The notes under the pieces are model-generated. The model was not told the origin of the DNA. It ran no database searches and saw only the letters and a list, made by a program, of their open reading frames with translations. Position numbers and translations under genes: made by a program. This document shows positions 8,413-17,414 of a stretch of DNA of 49,434 bases, piece by piece. The first letter of the stretch is position 1. Every line of letters starts with the position of its first letter. Source of the DNA: Bacteroidota bacterium (GTDB taxonomy: Bacteria; Bacteroidota; Bacteroidia; Flavobacteriales; Flavobacteriaceae); contig JAKQJQ010000143.1 of the NCBI GenBank assembly GCA_029561105.1, forward strand, positions 1 through 49,434. Reading direction: 5' to 3'.

Positions 8413-9081
8413 TTATATGTTGGTGAAATCAAAATCAATATTGAGCTGGTTGTCAACCTGGGTGACGCCAGGTGCTTTCCAGACTACTTTTTCGGCTTCT
8501 TCTTTTTGGTACAGCGAGCTTACAAATCCTTTGAGAATCACGGTACTTCCAGAAACGGTCACATGGATGTTGTTGGCGTTGATTGACCAATGGCGCAGCA
8601 AAGCGTCAATGACTTTCTGGCGGTCAATAGGCGTCGATTCCTTAGAGGTAATGTGAATCAGGTTCACGACTTCTTTCACGCCCTCAATGTCGTGTATTGT
8701 GCGTTTGGCGGCCTCGCGCTGGTAGTCCCAAGGCAGGGTTCCCGACAAGTACACATAACCGCGTTCCACTTGTACCTTGACGCAGTCGGCCGGGATATTC
8801 CAGTTGTCCTGCAATGCCGAGACCACATCAACGGCAATGTCGTAATCGGTTCTGGCTTTAGAGTCGGGGAGTTTTACATCGATGGTTTCTACCACTGCGG
8901 TAACACCCGCTACTTTTTTGGCCGCCTCTTCGGCCTGCATTTTCTTAAGGTAATTGTCTACGGTGCCACTGAGCGTGACGATGCCGTTTTTAACGGCGAC
9001 GCCGATTTCTGCAGCTTCGAGCAAAGGTTCCCATTTGAGGGCATCTTCTACATCCTGTTGTAAGTCTTCATTTGTTTTCAT
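8413..9081 (-). CDS. Triple BON-domain protein (copy 1)
   Basis: 222 residues made of three consecutive BON domains, about 4-72, 76-143 and 150-218. Each has a variant of V-x-V-x-x-G-x-V-x-L-x-G (VKNGIVTLSGTVDN, VERGYVYLSGTLPW, VSGSTVILKGFVSS) and a following aKkV.GVt.V.N strand. BON proteins bind membranes or lipids and are common in osmotic and envelope stress responses. There is no signal peptide, so it is likely cytoplasmic. It is second in the stress operon. A same-length paralog lies at 29996-30664 under its own copy of the same box. Confidence 0.9.
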   Translation of the reverse strand: MKTNEDLQQDVEDALKWEPLLEAAEIGVAVKNGIVTLSGTVDNYLKKMQAEEAAKKVAGVTAVVETIDVKLPDSKARTDYDIAVDVVSALQDNWNIPADCVKVQVERGYVYLSGTLPWDYQREAAKRTIHDIEGVKEVVNLIHITSKESTPIDRQKVIDALLRHWSINANNIHVTVSGSTVILKGFVSSLYQKEEAEKVVWKAPGVTQVDNQLNIDFDFTNI

Positions 9082-9092
9082 GCTTGTTTTTT

Positions 9093-9620
9093 TTAGGGGT
9101 TGGGCAGGTCAACGTATTCACCGGGTAGTTTTATTTCATTGACGATTTCGTTGGTTTTTATCCATTTCGATGGGTCGACTTTTGACGTATCCACATCATA
9201 AATCAGGTCAATGAACGGCAGCACTTTCTCGCGTTGCACGATTTGTTTCTTGTAACCAAAAGCAAACCGTTCGCCACGCATCCTGAATTCGATGGTCTTG
9301 TTCGGGTTTGCTGTATTGCGGTAGATGATGGTCTGCGTTTTCCAATCGCCACCCCAAGTAAGGAAAGCCATTAAACCGCAAATGGCCAAGGTCGAGAACA
9401 AAATCACAAAAATCCCGCTCGATGTCTTCTCGCCAAAAACGTAAACCAAAAGCAACACGGGCAAAGCCGTGACGGCGATGTAGAATACCACGAAATGAAC
9501 CAGCGTGTTGTTGATATATAACGCCGTGTACCGATCCAGGATCAACAACGGCGCAGTAATGATAAACAGCACAATGGCTACACGCTCAATTAACAGTTGG
9601 TTGTTGGCTCTCTTTTTCAT
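9093..9620 (-). CDS. Membrane protein with C-terminal soluble domain, unknown; first gene of the stress operon
   Basis: 175 residues from the ATG at 9620; a longer frame begins at TTG (9641) and was not used. Three hydrophobic helices occupy about 10-30, 36-58 and 65-87, followed by a soluble tail with RMRGERFAFGYKKQIVQREK and ending GEYVDLPNP. I do not recognise the family. It is first of nine closely packed minus-strand genes running to 3692 and is preceded by a TGA-N6-TCA box and -7 element, so it marks the operon head. Confidence 0.7.
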   Translation of the reverse strand: MKKRANNQLLIERVAIVLFIITAPLLILDRYTALYINNTLVHFVVFYIAVTALPVLLLVYVFGEKTSSGIFVILFSTLAICGLMAFLTWGGDWKTQTIIYRNTANPNKTIEFRMRGERFAFGYKKQIVQREKVLPFIDLIYDVDTSKVDPSKWIKTNEIVNEIKLPGEYVDLPNP

Positions 9621-9652
9621 CTGCAAGCGAACATTTAGCAAATCTTATCTTG

Positions 9653-9695
9653 TAAAGTTACAGTCCGCAACAGAAAATAAATATGATAATTGTCA
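9653..9695 (-). promoter_or_regulatory. TGA-N6-TCA box plus -7 element for the nine-gene stress operon
   Basis: On the minus strand: TGACAATTATCA (9695-9684), 23 bp, then TAACTTTA (9660-9653), a 7/8 match to TAnnTTTG. The 12-mer is the exact reverse complement of the hemN box, since the palindrome is imperfect and lies in the other orientation. Confidence 0.82.
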
Positions 9696-9722
9696 AGTTT
9701 ACAGGCTTATAAGCTGTTGGTT

Positions 9723-11015
9723 TTATACCAATACTGGCTTGGCCGACGCGTTGAGCATTTCGTAGTATTTGCGTTCTATGGCTTCCTGGTGGTTGGGATG
9801 CGCGATACCCACAAGTGCCTTGGCGCGTTGCTTGAGTGTCTTGCCATACAAATCGGCGATGCCATATTCTGTGATGATGTATTGCGCATGCGACCGCGTC
9901 GTGACCACACCGGCACCTTGCTTGAGGAACGGTACAATGCGGCTTTCTCCTTTTTTGGTTGTGGATGGCAACGCGATGATGGCTTTTCCGCCTTCACTTA
10001 AAGCCGCGCCGCGGATAAAATCCATCTGTCCGCCCACACCCGAATACATTTTGGCACCAATCGAGTCGGCACAAACCTGTCCGGTCAGATCCACTTCAAT
10101 GGCCGAATTGATCGCCACCATTTTTGGATTGCGCCTAATGATGGCCGTATCGTTCACATAATTCGACTCGCGCATTTCGATGAACGGATTGTCATCTACA
10201 AAATCGTACAGCCGTTGCGAACCGATCAAAAACGTCGCGAGCGCGCGGCCTTTATTGGAGCCTTTGTATTTGCAATTGATGGTTCCGTTTTCTATCAAAT
10301 CGATCACGCCGTCGGAGAACATTTCGGTGTGTAATCCCAAATCCTTGTGACCTTTAAGGTTAGACAGTGCGGCGTTCGGGATCGATCCGATACCCATCTG
10401 CAAGGTGCTTTTGTCATCAATCAGTGAGGCGATGTGTCGGCCGATTTTGTCTTCGGTTTCCGACACGGTTTCCATCTTATGGCCAAAAATCGGCACATCT
10501 ACATTGACGATATAATCGATTTCCTTGATGTGGATGATCCCGTCGCCAAAGGTGCGTGGCATCTGCACATTGACCTGCGCAATCACGACCTTGGCGTTCT
10601 GTATGGCGGCCAAAGTAGCTTCGACCGAAACCCCCAACGAGCAATAACCGTGTTGGTCTGGCGGCGATACATGGATCAGCGCAAAGTCTAGCGGGATTAC
10701 GCGTTTGCGGAAGAGATTGGGCAGTTCGCTCAAAAAAACCGGCGTATATGAGCCGTTTCCGGCGGCCAGCGTGTGGCGTACATTTTTCCCGATAAAGAAC
10801 GAGTTGACATGGAAAGCGTAGGAAAGTGCAGGGTTGGCGTAAGGTGCGTCACCTTCGGTATGCAGGTGGCAGATTTCTACATTGCGCAATTCAGACACAC
10901 GGTCGGTCAGGGCCTTGGTAAGTAACGATGGAGCGGCGGCTGCTGCCTGGACATAAACGCGGCTGTTGGAGTGGATGGGCTTAACGGCTTCTTCGGGCGA
11001 ATTGCATAGGGTCAT
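9723..11015 (-). CDS. Acetyl-CoA hydrolase / CoA-transferase family protein
   Basis: 430 residues from the ATG at 11015; the longer frame begins at TTG and was rejected because it overlaps the promoter. The protein matches the acetyl-CoA hydrolase/4-hydroxybutyrate CoA-transferase family in length and motifs: PDQHGYCSLGVSVEA, GIGSIPNAALSNL, HTEMFSDGVIDLIENG with the likely catalytic Glu, GVGGQMDFIRGAALSEGGKA and ITEYGIADLYGKTLKQRA. Such enzymes interconvert acyl-CoA and acids (for example acetate recycling). It is monocistronic and controlled by its own TGA-N6-TCA box, consistent with altered carbon flow at low oxygen. The exact acyl substrate is not decided by sequence. Confidence 0.9.
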   Translation of the reverse strand: MTLCNSPEEAVKPIHSNSRVYVQAAAAAPSLLTKALTDRVSELRNVEICHLHTEGDAPYANPALSYAFHVNSFFIGKNVRHTLAAGNGSYTPVFLSELPNLFRKRVIPLDFALIHVSPPDQHGYCSLGVSVEATLAAIQNAKVVIAQVNVQMPRTFGDGIIHIKEIDYIVNVDVPIFGHKMETVSETEDKIGRHIASLIDDKSTLQMGIGSIPNAALSNLKGHKDLGLHTEMFSDGVIDLIENGTINCKYKGSNKGRALATFLIGSQRLYDFVDDNPFIEMRESNYVNDTAIIRRNPKMVAINSAIEVDLTGQVCADSIGAKMYSGVGGQMDFIRGAALSEGGKAIIALPSTTKKGESRIVPFLKQGAGVVTTRSHAQYIITEYGIADLYGKTLKQRAKALVGIAHPNHQEAIERKYYEMLNASAKPVLV

Positions 11016-11033
11016 AGTCAAGTAATTTTTTGA

Positions 11034-11076
11034 CAAAACTACAGGTTGGCCGTACTTTAAAATATGATATAAGTCA
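11034..11076 (-). promoter_or_regulatory. TGA-N6-TCA box plus -7 element for the CoA-transferase gene
   Basis: On the minus strand: TGACTTATATCA (11076-11065), 23 bp, then TAGTTTTG (11041-11034), a perfect TAnnTTTG. The ATG at 11015 lies 18 bases beyond the -7 element. Confidence 0.85.
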
Positions 11077-11096
11077 CGTATGCGGCATTACGGTAA

Positions 11097-11870
11097 TTAT
11101 CCTTTGAATCCTTTCATATCCGAAAGGTCGAGTTGTATTTTTCGGATGACGTTTTCCAGGCTGCCCGCATCCCATTGCTCAGGCCTGAACTTTTCCCTTT
11201 CGATGCTGCCGGCGTATTCCCAGATCTCGGCAATTTCAGAAAACCTGATCTCGTAAGGTTGGTAAAAGCTGTTGTCGGAGTTGAGCGTGAAGGTATTTTT
11301 GCCATTTTTATTGAGGCGTTTGTACACAATTTCCTGGTTTTTGGTTACGATGATGTAAGTGTTGCCATCGATCACATCGCCGAGCTTTTCTACATATTTG
11401 CCCACCACATACGATTGGCTGTTGTGCGGCGGCATCGAATCGCCATCGATGGGAAAAGTGCGGTATTTCTCGTTTTTGCTGAGCCACGGCAAATGGATAT
11501 GGTCGAGTTCGGAGATGAAATTAAAATCGGCATAACCGCCAGCCGCGTATCCGGCCTTGGCTTTGTGGGTGACAATTTCGATGAGGTTGTCGCCTTGCGC
11601 ATCTACCTTGATGGGCAAAACAATGCGATTGTCATCGAGTCGGAGCAATGCATCCATGTCATACTTGCGCACGTCTACCGATAGCAGCAAATCGATACTG
11701 ATGCCAAAATAATGTGCAATTTTTTTCAATATTTCATACGGAGGTTCGACCTTTCCGCTCTCATATGGCTCGTAGCGTCCGCGCTTCATTTCGAGGCTGT
11801 TGGCGATTTCAAATTGGCTTTCCCCACGACTTTCTCGGAGGTAACGGAGGTTATCTGAAAAAAGTGACAT
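11097..11870 (-). CDS. LexA-like self-cleaving repressor (XRE HTH plus S24 peptidase)
   Basis: 257 residues. Residues 5-62 form an XRE helix-turn-helix (NLRYLRESRGESQFEIANSL). Residues 100-220 form an S24/LexA autoprotease domain. The expected cleavage bond is Ala106-Gly107 in KAKAGYA; the catalytic Ser145 lies in PIDGDSMPP and Lys184 in IVYKRL. The spacings (39 and 39) are close to those of LexA (35 and 37), so the protein should self-cleave on RecA filaments. It is divergent from the imuA operon across a 81-base region holding two palindromes that cover both -7 elements, so it probably represses itself and the mutagenesis cassette. It fills the SOS-repressor role for this locus; that is inference from layout. 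Confidence 0.88.
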   Translation of the reverse strand: MSLFSDNLRYLRESRGESQFEIANSLEMKRGRYEPYESGKVEPPYEILKKIAHYFGISIDLLLSVDVRKYDMDALLRLDDNRIVLPIKVDAQGDNLIEIVTHKAKAGYAAGGYADFNFISELDHIHLPWLSKNEKYRTFPIDGDSMPPHNSQSYVVGKYVEKLGDVIDGNTYIIVTKNQEIVYKRLNKNGKNTFTLNSDNSFYQPYEIRFSEIAEIWEYAGSIEREKFRPEQWDAGSLENVIRKIQLDLSDMKGFKG

Positions 11871-11876
11871 TGTTAA

Positions 11877-11893
11877 TGTTGTAAGTTACAACA
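11877..11893. promoter_or_regulatory. Operator 1 of the XRE-S24 repressor
   Basis: A perfect 17-base palindrome, TGTTGTAAGTTACAACA, centred on G11885. It sits just downstream of the repressor gene's -7 element and in the -33 region of the imuA promoter. The arm TTGT(T/A) is shared with operator 2. Confidence 0.75.
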
Positions 11894-11894
11894 A

Positions 11895-11902
11895 CAAAAG
11901 TA
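11895..11902 (-). promoter_or_regulatory. -7 element of the XRE-S24 repressor promoter
   Basis: Minus strand TACTTTTG, a full match to TAnnTTTG, 25 bases upstream of the repressor ATG. Operator 1 covers the expected transcription start. Confidence 0.65.
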
Positions 11903-11904
11903 AT

Positions 11905-11912
11905 TAACTTTG
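11905..11912 (+). promoter_or_regulatory. -7 element of the imuA operon promoter
   Basis: TAACTTTG, a full match to TAnnTTTG, with a TTG about 23 bases upstream inside operator 1. Operator 2 overlaps its last four bases and the expected start site. Confidence 0.7.
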
Positions 11913-11929
11913 TTGTGAATAACAACAAA
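11909..11929. promoter_or_regulatory. Operator 2 of the XRE-S24 repressor
   Basis: An inverted repeat with 8-base arms TTTGTTGT (11909-11916) and ACAACAAA (11922-11929) around GAATA. It overlaps the imuA -7 element and lies in the -33 region of the divergent repressor promoter, so occupancy should block both. Confidence 0.72.
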
Positions 11930-11951
11930 ATCTATTTAAAATTCACCAAAC

Positions 11952-12689
11952 GTGCAAGTTGAGGCAGAAAAAAAAGCAATCGCCAAACAGCTCCAGGCAA
12001 AAATCAATGCCATGCAAGGCTTAGGGAAACCATCGATTGCATCGGTGCCCGACGGTTTTGCTCCTTTTGATATGGCTTTTCCGGGGCGTATTTTTCCCAA
12101 GGCCGCCATCCACGAATTTGTCAGTTACCAGCCCACACAAGCAGCCGCCACAACCGGATTCATCACCGCACTCGCAGGAAAAATAATGAAAGACAACGGG
12201 CTTTGCCTTTGGGTGAGCAGTGACAAAAAGATTTTTCCTGCGGGATTGAACCACTTCGGTTTAGCCCCCGACCGCGTGGTTTTCATTAGTACAGCCAAAC
12301 CCAAAGACAAACTCTGGATTATCGAGGAAGCGCTCAAATGCGAAGCGCTCACCGTTGTTGTCGGTGAAATGAAAGAGCTCGGTTTTACAGAATCGCGCCG
12401 CTTGCAATTGGCGGTAGAGCGCAGCGGTGTCACAGGTTTCATTCATCGGTATTGGCCGCACTCCCAAAATGCCGTTGCCTGTACCACGCGCTGGAGCATC
12501 ACGCCCACAGCCAGTATCATTCCTGATGGCTTGCCCGGTGTGGGTTACAGTTGTTGGGACATACAGCTCCTAAAGGTAAGGAACGGAAAGCCCGGCGCCT
12601 GGCAAGTGGGTTGGCGCAAAGGCCAATTTATTGACCAAACCCATGACCACCAAACTGTTGTCGCAATTAATGAACGCCACGCCGGATAA
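11952..12689 (+). CDS. imuA: ImuA-like SOS mutagenesis protein
   Basis: 245 residues. The start is GTG at 11952; an in-frame stop at 11937 excludes a longer form, and the first ATG is 60 bases further in. ImuA proteins are RecA/SulA-like accessory factors of the ImuA-ImuB-DnaE2 translesion mutasome. Visible segments are FPGRIFPKAAIHEFVSYQPTQ-type start of the RecA-like fold, LCLWVSSDKKIFPAGLNHFGL and WQVGWRKGQF near the C-terminus. A clear Walker A motif is absent, as is common in ImuA. The stop overlaps the imuB start (TAATG). Control by the divergent S24 repressor is strongly suggested by two operators. Confidence 0.85.
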   Translation: MQVEAEKKAIAKQLQAKINAMQGLGKPSIASVPDGFAPFDMAFPGRIFPKAAIHEFVSYQPTQAAATTGFITALAGKIMKDNGLCLWVSSDKKIFPAGLNHFGLAPDRVVFISTAKPKDKLWIIEEALKCEALTVVVGEMKELGFTESRRLQLAVERSGVTGFIHRYWPHSQNAVACTTRWSITPTASIIPDGLPGVGYSCWDIQLLKVRNGKPGAWQVGWRKGQFIDQTHDHQTVVAINERHAG

Positions 12690-14179
12690 TGCCAAGATAC
12701 GCCTTCATATGGTTTCCTTTTCTGCTTACAGAATATGCGGCCCGAAAAAAGCCCGAACTCCGTGAGTTTCCGTTTGTATTGGCAGCATCCCAACGCGGTC
12801 GTATGGTCATTGAATCGGTGAGCGCCCTGGCGATGCAAAAAGGCATTCGTCCCGGCATGGTGCTCGCCGATTGCAAGGCCATCCTGCCCGAACTCCACAT
12901 GATCAAGTCCGAAGTGGGCAGGAACCAAAAATTGTTACAGGCGTTGGCCGAGTGGAGCATGGGTTACACGCCTTTTGTAGCCATCAACCTGCCAGACGGC
13001 CTGATCCTCGATACCAGCGGCTGCACGCATTTGTGGGGCGGAGAAATTCCCTATCTGGAGAGCCTCAAAACCAAATTGGCCGCTTATGGTTATACCGTAA
13101 GCGCTGCCATTGCCGATACTATCGGAGCGGCTTGGGCTGTGGCGCGATTTGGTCCACCGATAACTGCCGTAAAACCCGGACGCCAACGCGACGCATTATT
13201 GCCATTGCCCGCGGCGGCACTCCGGCTGGAGGCTGAGGTTTTGGCTCGGTTAAGGAAATTGGGGCTGCAACGCATAGACAGTTTTATCGATATGCCAACC
13301 TCCACGCTGCGGCGGCGTTTTGGTGCGTCATTGCCGATGCGGCTTGCACAGGCACTCGGGCAAGAGATAGAATTGGCGGTACCTGTAAAACCCGTCGAAC
13401 CTTATCAGGAAAGGCTTTGCAGTATGGATCCCATCGCTTCGGCCACCGGAATCAGCATTGCTTTAGAGCAATTGTTAACGACCCTTTGCCTGCGATTCGA
13501 ATCAGAAGGTATGGGTTTGCGCAGCGCCGTATTTAAGGCGTATCGCGTGGATGGCAACATCCAGCAGATTGCAATCGGGACAGGGCATCCCTCGCGCAAT
13601 GCCCATCATATCTTTGGTCTTTTCAAGCACAAGATTGCTACGCTCGAACCTGCCTTGGGTTTTGAATTGTTTGTGCTCCAAGCGCCTAAAGTAGAACCCG
13701 TCACCCAAGAGCAGGCCGCAATCTGGAACACTTCGTGCCAGAATGACAACAAGATTACAGAATTGCTCGACCGCGTTATCGCAAAGACCGGCAGCACCAT
13801 CAGCCGTTATTTGCCCGTCGAGCATTATTGGCCCGAGCGGTCGGTAAAAGAAGCGATGCCTTTATGGGAAAAGCAGGTTTCGGGTTGGCGTATTGACAGG
13901 ACGCGCCCCATCCATTTGTTGCCGCATCCCGAAGCGATTTCGGTGACGGCAGTTTTACCCGATTATCCGCCGATGCTTTTCAGGTACAAAGGGAAATTGT
14001 ATCCCATCGCCAAATCCGACGGACCCGAGCGCATTGAACAGGAATGGTGGCTCGCAGATGGGCTTTACCGCGATTATTATTGTGTTGAGGATGAAAATGG
14101 GGCGCGTTATTGGTTGTTCCGCGCCGGGCCATATCAAACCGGGCAACCCGAATGGTTTTTACACGGTTTTTTTGCATGA
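12689..14179 (+). CDS. imuB: ImuB, Y-family polymerase-like mutasome scaffold
   Basis: 496 residues with a DinB/Y-family layout. The N-terminal strand that carries the first catalytic Asp in active Y-polymerases reads YAFIWFPFLLTEYAARK here, without an acidic residue at the metal site; the usual S-x-DE motif is replaced by LILDTSGCTHLWGGE. This agrees with ImuB being a catalytically dead hub that brings DnaE2 to the clamp. The finger/thumb region has a helix-hairpin-helix-like LRKLGLQRIDSFIDMPTSTLRRRFG (about 188-212). The start overlaps the imuA stop and the end overlaps the dnaE2 start (ATGA), so the three are translationally coupled. Confidence 0.9.
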   Translation: MPRYAFIWFPFLLTEYAARKKPELREFPFVLAASQRGRMVIESVSALAMQKGIRPGMVLADCKAILPELHMIKSEVGRNQKLLQALAEWSMGYTPFVAINLPDGLILDTSGCTHLWGGEIPYLESLKTKLAAYGYTVSAAIADTIGAAWAVARFGPPITAVKPGRQRDALLPLPAAALRLEAEVLARLRKLGLQRIDSFIDMPTSTLRRRFGASLPMRLAQALGQEIELAVPVKPVEPYQERLCSMDPIASATGISIALEQLLTTLCLRFESEGMGLRSAVFKAYRVDGNIQQIAIGTGHPSRNAHHIFGLFKHKIATLEPALGFELFVLQAPKVEPVTQEQAAIWNTSCQNDNKITELLDRVIAKTGSTISRYLPVEHYWPERSVKEAMPLWEKQVSGWRIDRTRPIHLLPHPEAISVTAVLPDYPPMLFRYKGKLYPIAKSDGPERIEQEWWLADGLYRDYYCVEDENGARYWLFRAGPYQTGQPEWFLHGFFA

Positions 14180-17100
14180 TGGAATATACAGAATTACAAG
14201 TCACGAGCAATTTCAGTTTCCTGCGCGGCGGGTCGCATCCTGATGAACTCATGGAACAGGCCGCCTTGTTGGGTTACAAACAAATCGCCATTACAGACTA
14301 CAATACGCTGGCGGGTGTGGTGCGTGCGCATGTAGCCGCAAAAAAGGCCGGGATACGGGTCATTGTAGGTTGTAGGCTTGAGTTGCTAGATGGGCCGCCG
14401 CTATTGGCTTATCCTACCGATAAAGCGGCTTATGCGAGATTGTCTGGTTTGTTGTCTACAGGAAACCTTCGTGCCGAGAAAGGACAGTGTCACCTTTACA
14501 AAGCCGACGTATTGGCACATGCCGAGGGATTGCAATTGATTGCCATTGCACCGCTTTCGCTCAATGAAGCCTTCGATTTTGATCACACCTTCCCATCGGA
14601 GCTGGCGCAATATCGGGAAATGTTCGGACCGGCACTTCACCTTGGCATAAGCCGTTCCTACCAGGCCAACGACAACAAGCGCATGTACCGGCTCAAACAA
14701 CTTTCCCAATCGTTGGGCATAAGGCTTGCAGCTACCAATGATGTGCATTATCACGTGCCCGAGCGCAGACAATTGCAGGATGTATTGACCTGTATCCGGG
14801 AGAAATGCACCATCCATTCGGCGGGTTTTAGGTTGTACCAGCATGCAGAGCGCTATCTCAAACCCATTGATGAAATGCGGCGGCTCTTCAGGCAATACCC
14901 CGAAGCTTTGGTGGCGAGCCAGGAAATAGCCGATGCTTGCCGGTTTTCACTCGACAGCCTCGAATATCAGTATCCTGAAGAGATTACCTCAGGAGGGCGC
15001 AGCCCACAGCAAGAGCTTGAACTTCTGACCTGGCAAGGAGCAAACGAGAAATTCAATCCCCAAGAATTGGAGAAAGTAAAGCAAACGATTCTGTACGAAC
15101 TCGAATTCATGCAACGCAAAAATTACGCTTCCTATTTTTTAACCGTCCATGATTTTGTTCAATTTGCCCGAAGCCGCAATATTTTATGTCAGGGACGCGG
15201 GTCGGCAGCGAATTCGGTGGTTTGCTATTGTTTGGGTATCACTTCGGTGGATCCTTCTAAATTCAAGGTGCTCTTTGCGCGCTTCATGTCGGATGCACGC
15301 GACGAACCGCCTGATATCGACGTGGATTTTGAGCATGAACGCCGCGAGGAAGTCATCCAATACATCTATGAGAAATACGGGCGCGACCGTGCTGCGATTG
15401 TAGCCACCGTTACCCAGGTACACTGGAAAGGCGCCATCCGCGATGTGGCCAAGGCGATGGGATTGTCTACCGATGCGATAGATAAGCTCTCGGCGACGAT
15501 TTGGGAATTCCGCGATGCACTCGATAGCGAGCAGATCAGTTCCGAAGGATTCAATCTCGCCGACCCGCACCTCATGAAAGTATTGCAATTGACACGACAA
15601 TACGTAGGATTTCCGCGGCAACTTGGGCAGCATACGGGCGGTTTCGTAATCACCCAAGGTAAACTTTCTGATTTGTGCCCGGTGCTCAACGCCCGTATGG
15701 AAGACCGCACCAATATTGAATGGAACAAGGACGACATCGAAGCGCTTGGATTCTTAAAAGTAGATGTCCTCGCGTTGGGTATGCTCACCTGCATCCGAAA
15801 GGCGTTTGATTTGTGTGAGCAGCATTATGGACACGTGCATACGTTGGCCTCGATCAACAAAGAAGACGATCCACGCGTGTACGACATGATTTGTGCGGCC
15901 GATACCTTAGGGGTTTTCCAGATTGAAAGCCGTGCGCAAATGTCAATGTTGCCCAGGCTTAAGCCTAGAAAATTCTATGATTTGGTAATAGAAGTGGCCA
16001 TCGTCAGGCCAGGCCCCATACAGGGTGACATGGTGCATCCTTATTTAAGAAGACGCGATGGGATTGAACCGGTTGAATACCCGTCGGAAGAGCTCAAGGA
16101 AATCCTCGGCAGGACTTTGGGTGTTCCGCTATTCCAGGAACAAGCCATGGAAATCGCCATTGTGGCCGCCGGTTTCACGCCTGCCGAAGCCGATGGTTTG
16201 CGCCGCAGCATGGCCACCTTCAAAGCCAAAGGCAAGGTCAGTGATTGGAGAACAAAACTCGTAGCAGGTATGGTCAGCAACGGATATGACGAAGATTTTG
16301 CGGGTCGCGTATTCAAACAGCTCGAAGGTTTTGGGGCCTATGGTTTTCCCGAAAGCCATGCGGCGAGTTTTGCTTTGCTGGTGTATGTTTCTTCGTGGAC
16401 CAAGTGCTATTATCCCGATGTGTTTGCCACCGCGCTGCTCAATAGCTTGCCGATGGGATTTTACCAACCCGCACAGATTGTCATCGATGCCCGAAACCAT
16501 GGTGTTGAAGTGCGGCCGGTAGATGTGAATTATTCGCATTGGAACCATAAAATGGAGGAAAGAGCAGGGAAGTACTGGGCCATTCGTTTGGGTTTCAGGC
16601 AGGTCAAAGGCTTGTCTGGAGAGGATATGCAATTGTTGGTCGAGGCCAGGAAAAGGCCGTTCCCGTATGTACATTCGTTACTAGATGCCGGGGTTTCTAT
16701 GGGCGCGCTTGAAAAACTCGCCGATGCCGATGCGTTTCGTTCGATGGGACTCGACCGCAGGAAGGCGCTTTGGGAAGTTTCGGCTTTGTCTGACAGCCCG
16801 ATTGGGATGTTTGAGGGTCAGCCTTCCGAAAGTGCCCATGAACCCCAACTCGAGTTACCGTTTTTAACCGATGCTGCGCAAGTTGTGGAAGATTACGCTA
16901 CGACGGGCTTGTCGCTCAAGGCACATCCGGTGAGTTTCATTCGTCCGCAATTGAATGGACTTGGCGTGACGCCTTCTGGAAACCTAGGCCAAATGAAGAA
17001 TGGGGACGCGATCAAAGTGGCGGGCCTTGTTACCGTTCGGCAGCGACCGGGAACTGCCAAAGGCGTTTTATTTGTGACCATTGAAGACGAAAGCGGTTTT

Positions 17101-17364
17101 TCTAATCTTGTGATCTGGTCTAAGGTGTTCGAAAAATACCGCAAGGAAATCATCCAGGCGCGGTTACTTATGGTAGCAGGCCAATTGCAGGTAGCGGGCA
17201 AGGTAATCCATGTTGTTGCCAACCATTGTTTCAACCTGTCGCCGTTGCTGCACGGCATGACGGCCAATGACAAGGTAGAATCGGCGGTGTCTACCTTATC
17301 GCGTGGCGACGAAAAGAGCAGCGGCACCGAAGCAGTGTTTTACAAAGGGCGCAATTTCAGGTAA
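14176..17364 (+). CDS. dnaE2: Error-prone DNA polymerase III alpha subunit DnaE2 (ImuC)
   Basis: 1062 residues from the ATG at 14176, which overlaps the imuB stop; the longer frame lies inside imuB. An N-terminal PHP domain starts YTELQVTSNFSFLRGGSHPDEL. The polymerase palm carries PPDIDVDFEHERREEV with the catalytic acidic residues, preceded by GRGSAANSVVCYCLGI. A C-terminal OB-fold follows (DAIKVAGLVTVRQRPGTAKGV, VTIEDESGFSNLVIW). PQLELPF near residue 914 could be a beta-clamp contact. The length of about 1060 residues and lack of a long tail separate it from the replicative DnaE. It provides translesion synthesis after DNA damage. Confidence 0.95.
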   Translation: MMEYTELQVTSNFSFLRGGSHPDELMEQAALLGYKQIAITDYNTLAGVVRAHVAAKKAGIRVIVGCRLELLDGPPLLAYPTDKAAYARLSGLLSTGNLRAEKGQCHLYKADVLAHAEGLQLIAIAPLSLNEAFDFDHTFPSELAQYREMFGPALHLGISRSYQANDNKRMYRLKQLSQSLGIRLAATNDVHYHVPERRQLQDVLTCIREKCTIHSAGFRLYQHAERYLKPIDEMRRLFRQYPEALVASQEIADACRFSLDSLEYQYPEEITSGGRSPQQELELLTWQGANEKFNPQELEKVKQTILYELEFMQRKNYASYFLTVHDFVQFARSRNILCQGRGSAANSVVCYCLGITSVDPSKFKVLFARFMSDARDEPPDIDVDFEHERREEVIQYIYEKYGRDRAAIVATVTQVHWKGAIRDVAKAMGLSTDAIDKLSATIWEFRDALDSEQISSEGFNLADPHLMKVLQLTRQYVGFPRQLGQHTGGFVITQGKLSDLCPVLNARMEDRTNIEWNKDDIEALGFLKVDVLALGMLTCIRKAFDLCEQHYGHVHTLASINKEDDPRVYDMICAADTLGVFQIESRAQMSMLPRLKPRKFYDLVIEVAIVRPGPIQGDMVHPYLRRRDGIEPVEYPSEELKEILGRTLGVPLFQEQAMEIAIVAAGFTPAEADGLRRSMATFKAKGKVSDWRTKLVAGMVSNGYDEDFAGRVFKQLEGFGAYGFPESHAASFALLVYVSSWTKCYYPDVFATALLNSLPMGFYQPAQIVIDARNHGVEVRPVDVNYSHWNHKMEERAGKYWAIRLGFRQVKGLSGEDMQLLVEARKRPFPYVHSLLDAGVSMGALEKLADADAFRSMGLDRRKALWEVSALSDSPIGMFEGQPSESAHEPQLELPFLTDAAQVVEDYATTGLSLKAHPVSFIRPQLNGLGVTPSGNLGQMKNGDAIKVAGLVTVRQRPGTAKGVLFVTIEDESGFSNLVIWSKVFEKYRKEIIQARLLMVAGQLQVAGKVIHVVANHCFNLSPLLHGMTANDKVESAVSTLSRGDEKSSGTEAVFYKGRNFR

Positions 17365-17414
17365 ATACCTGGATAAAATCAGTATAAGAAATACTAAATA
17401 ACGTTATATCCTTC

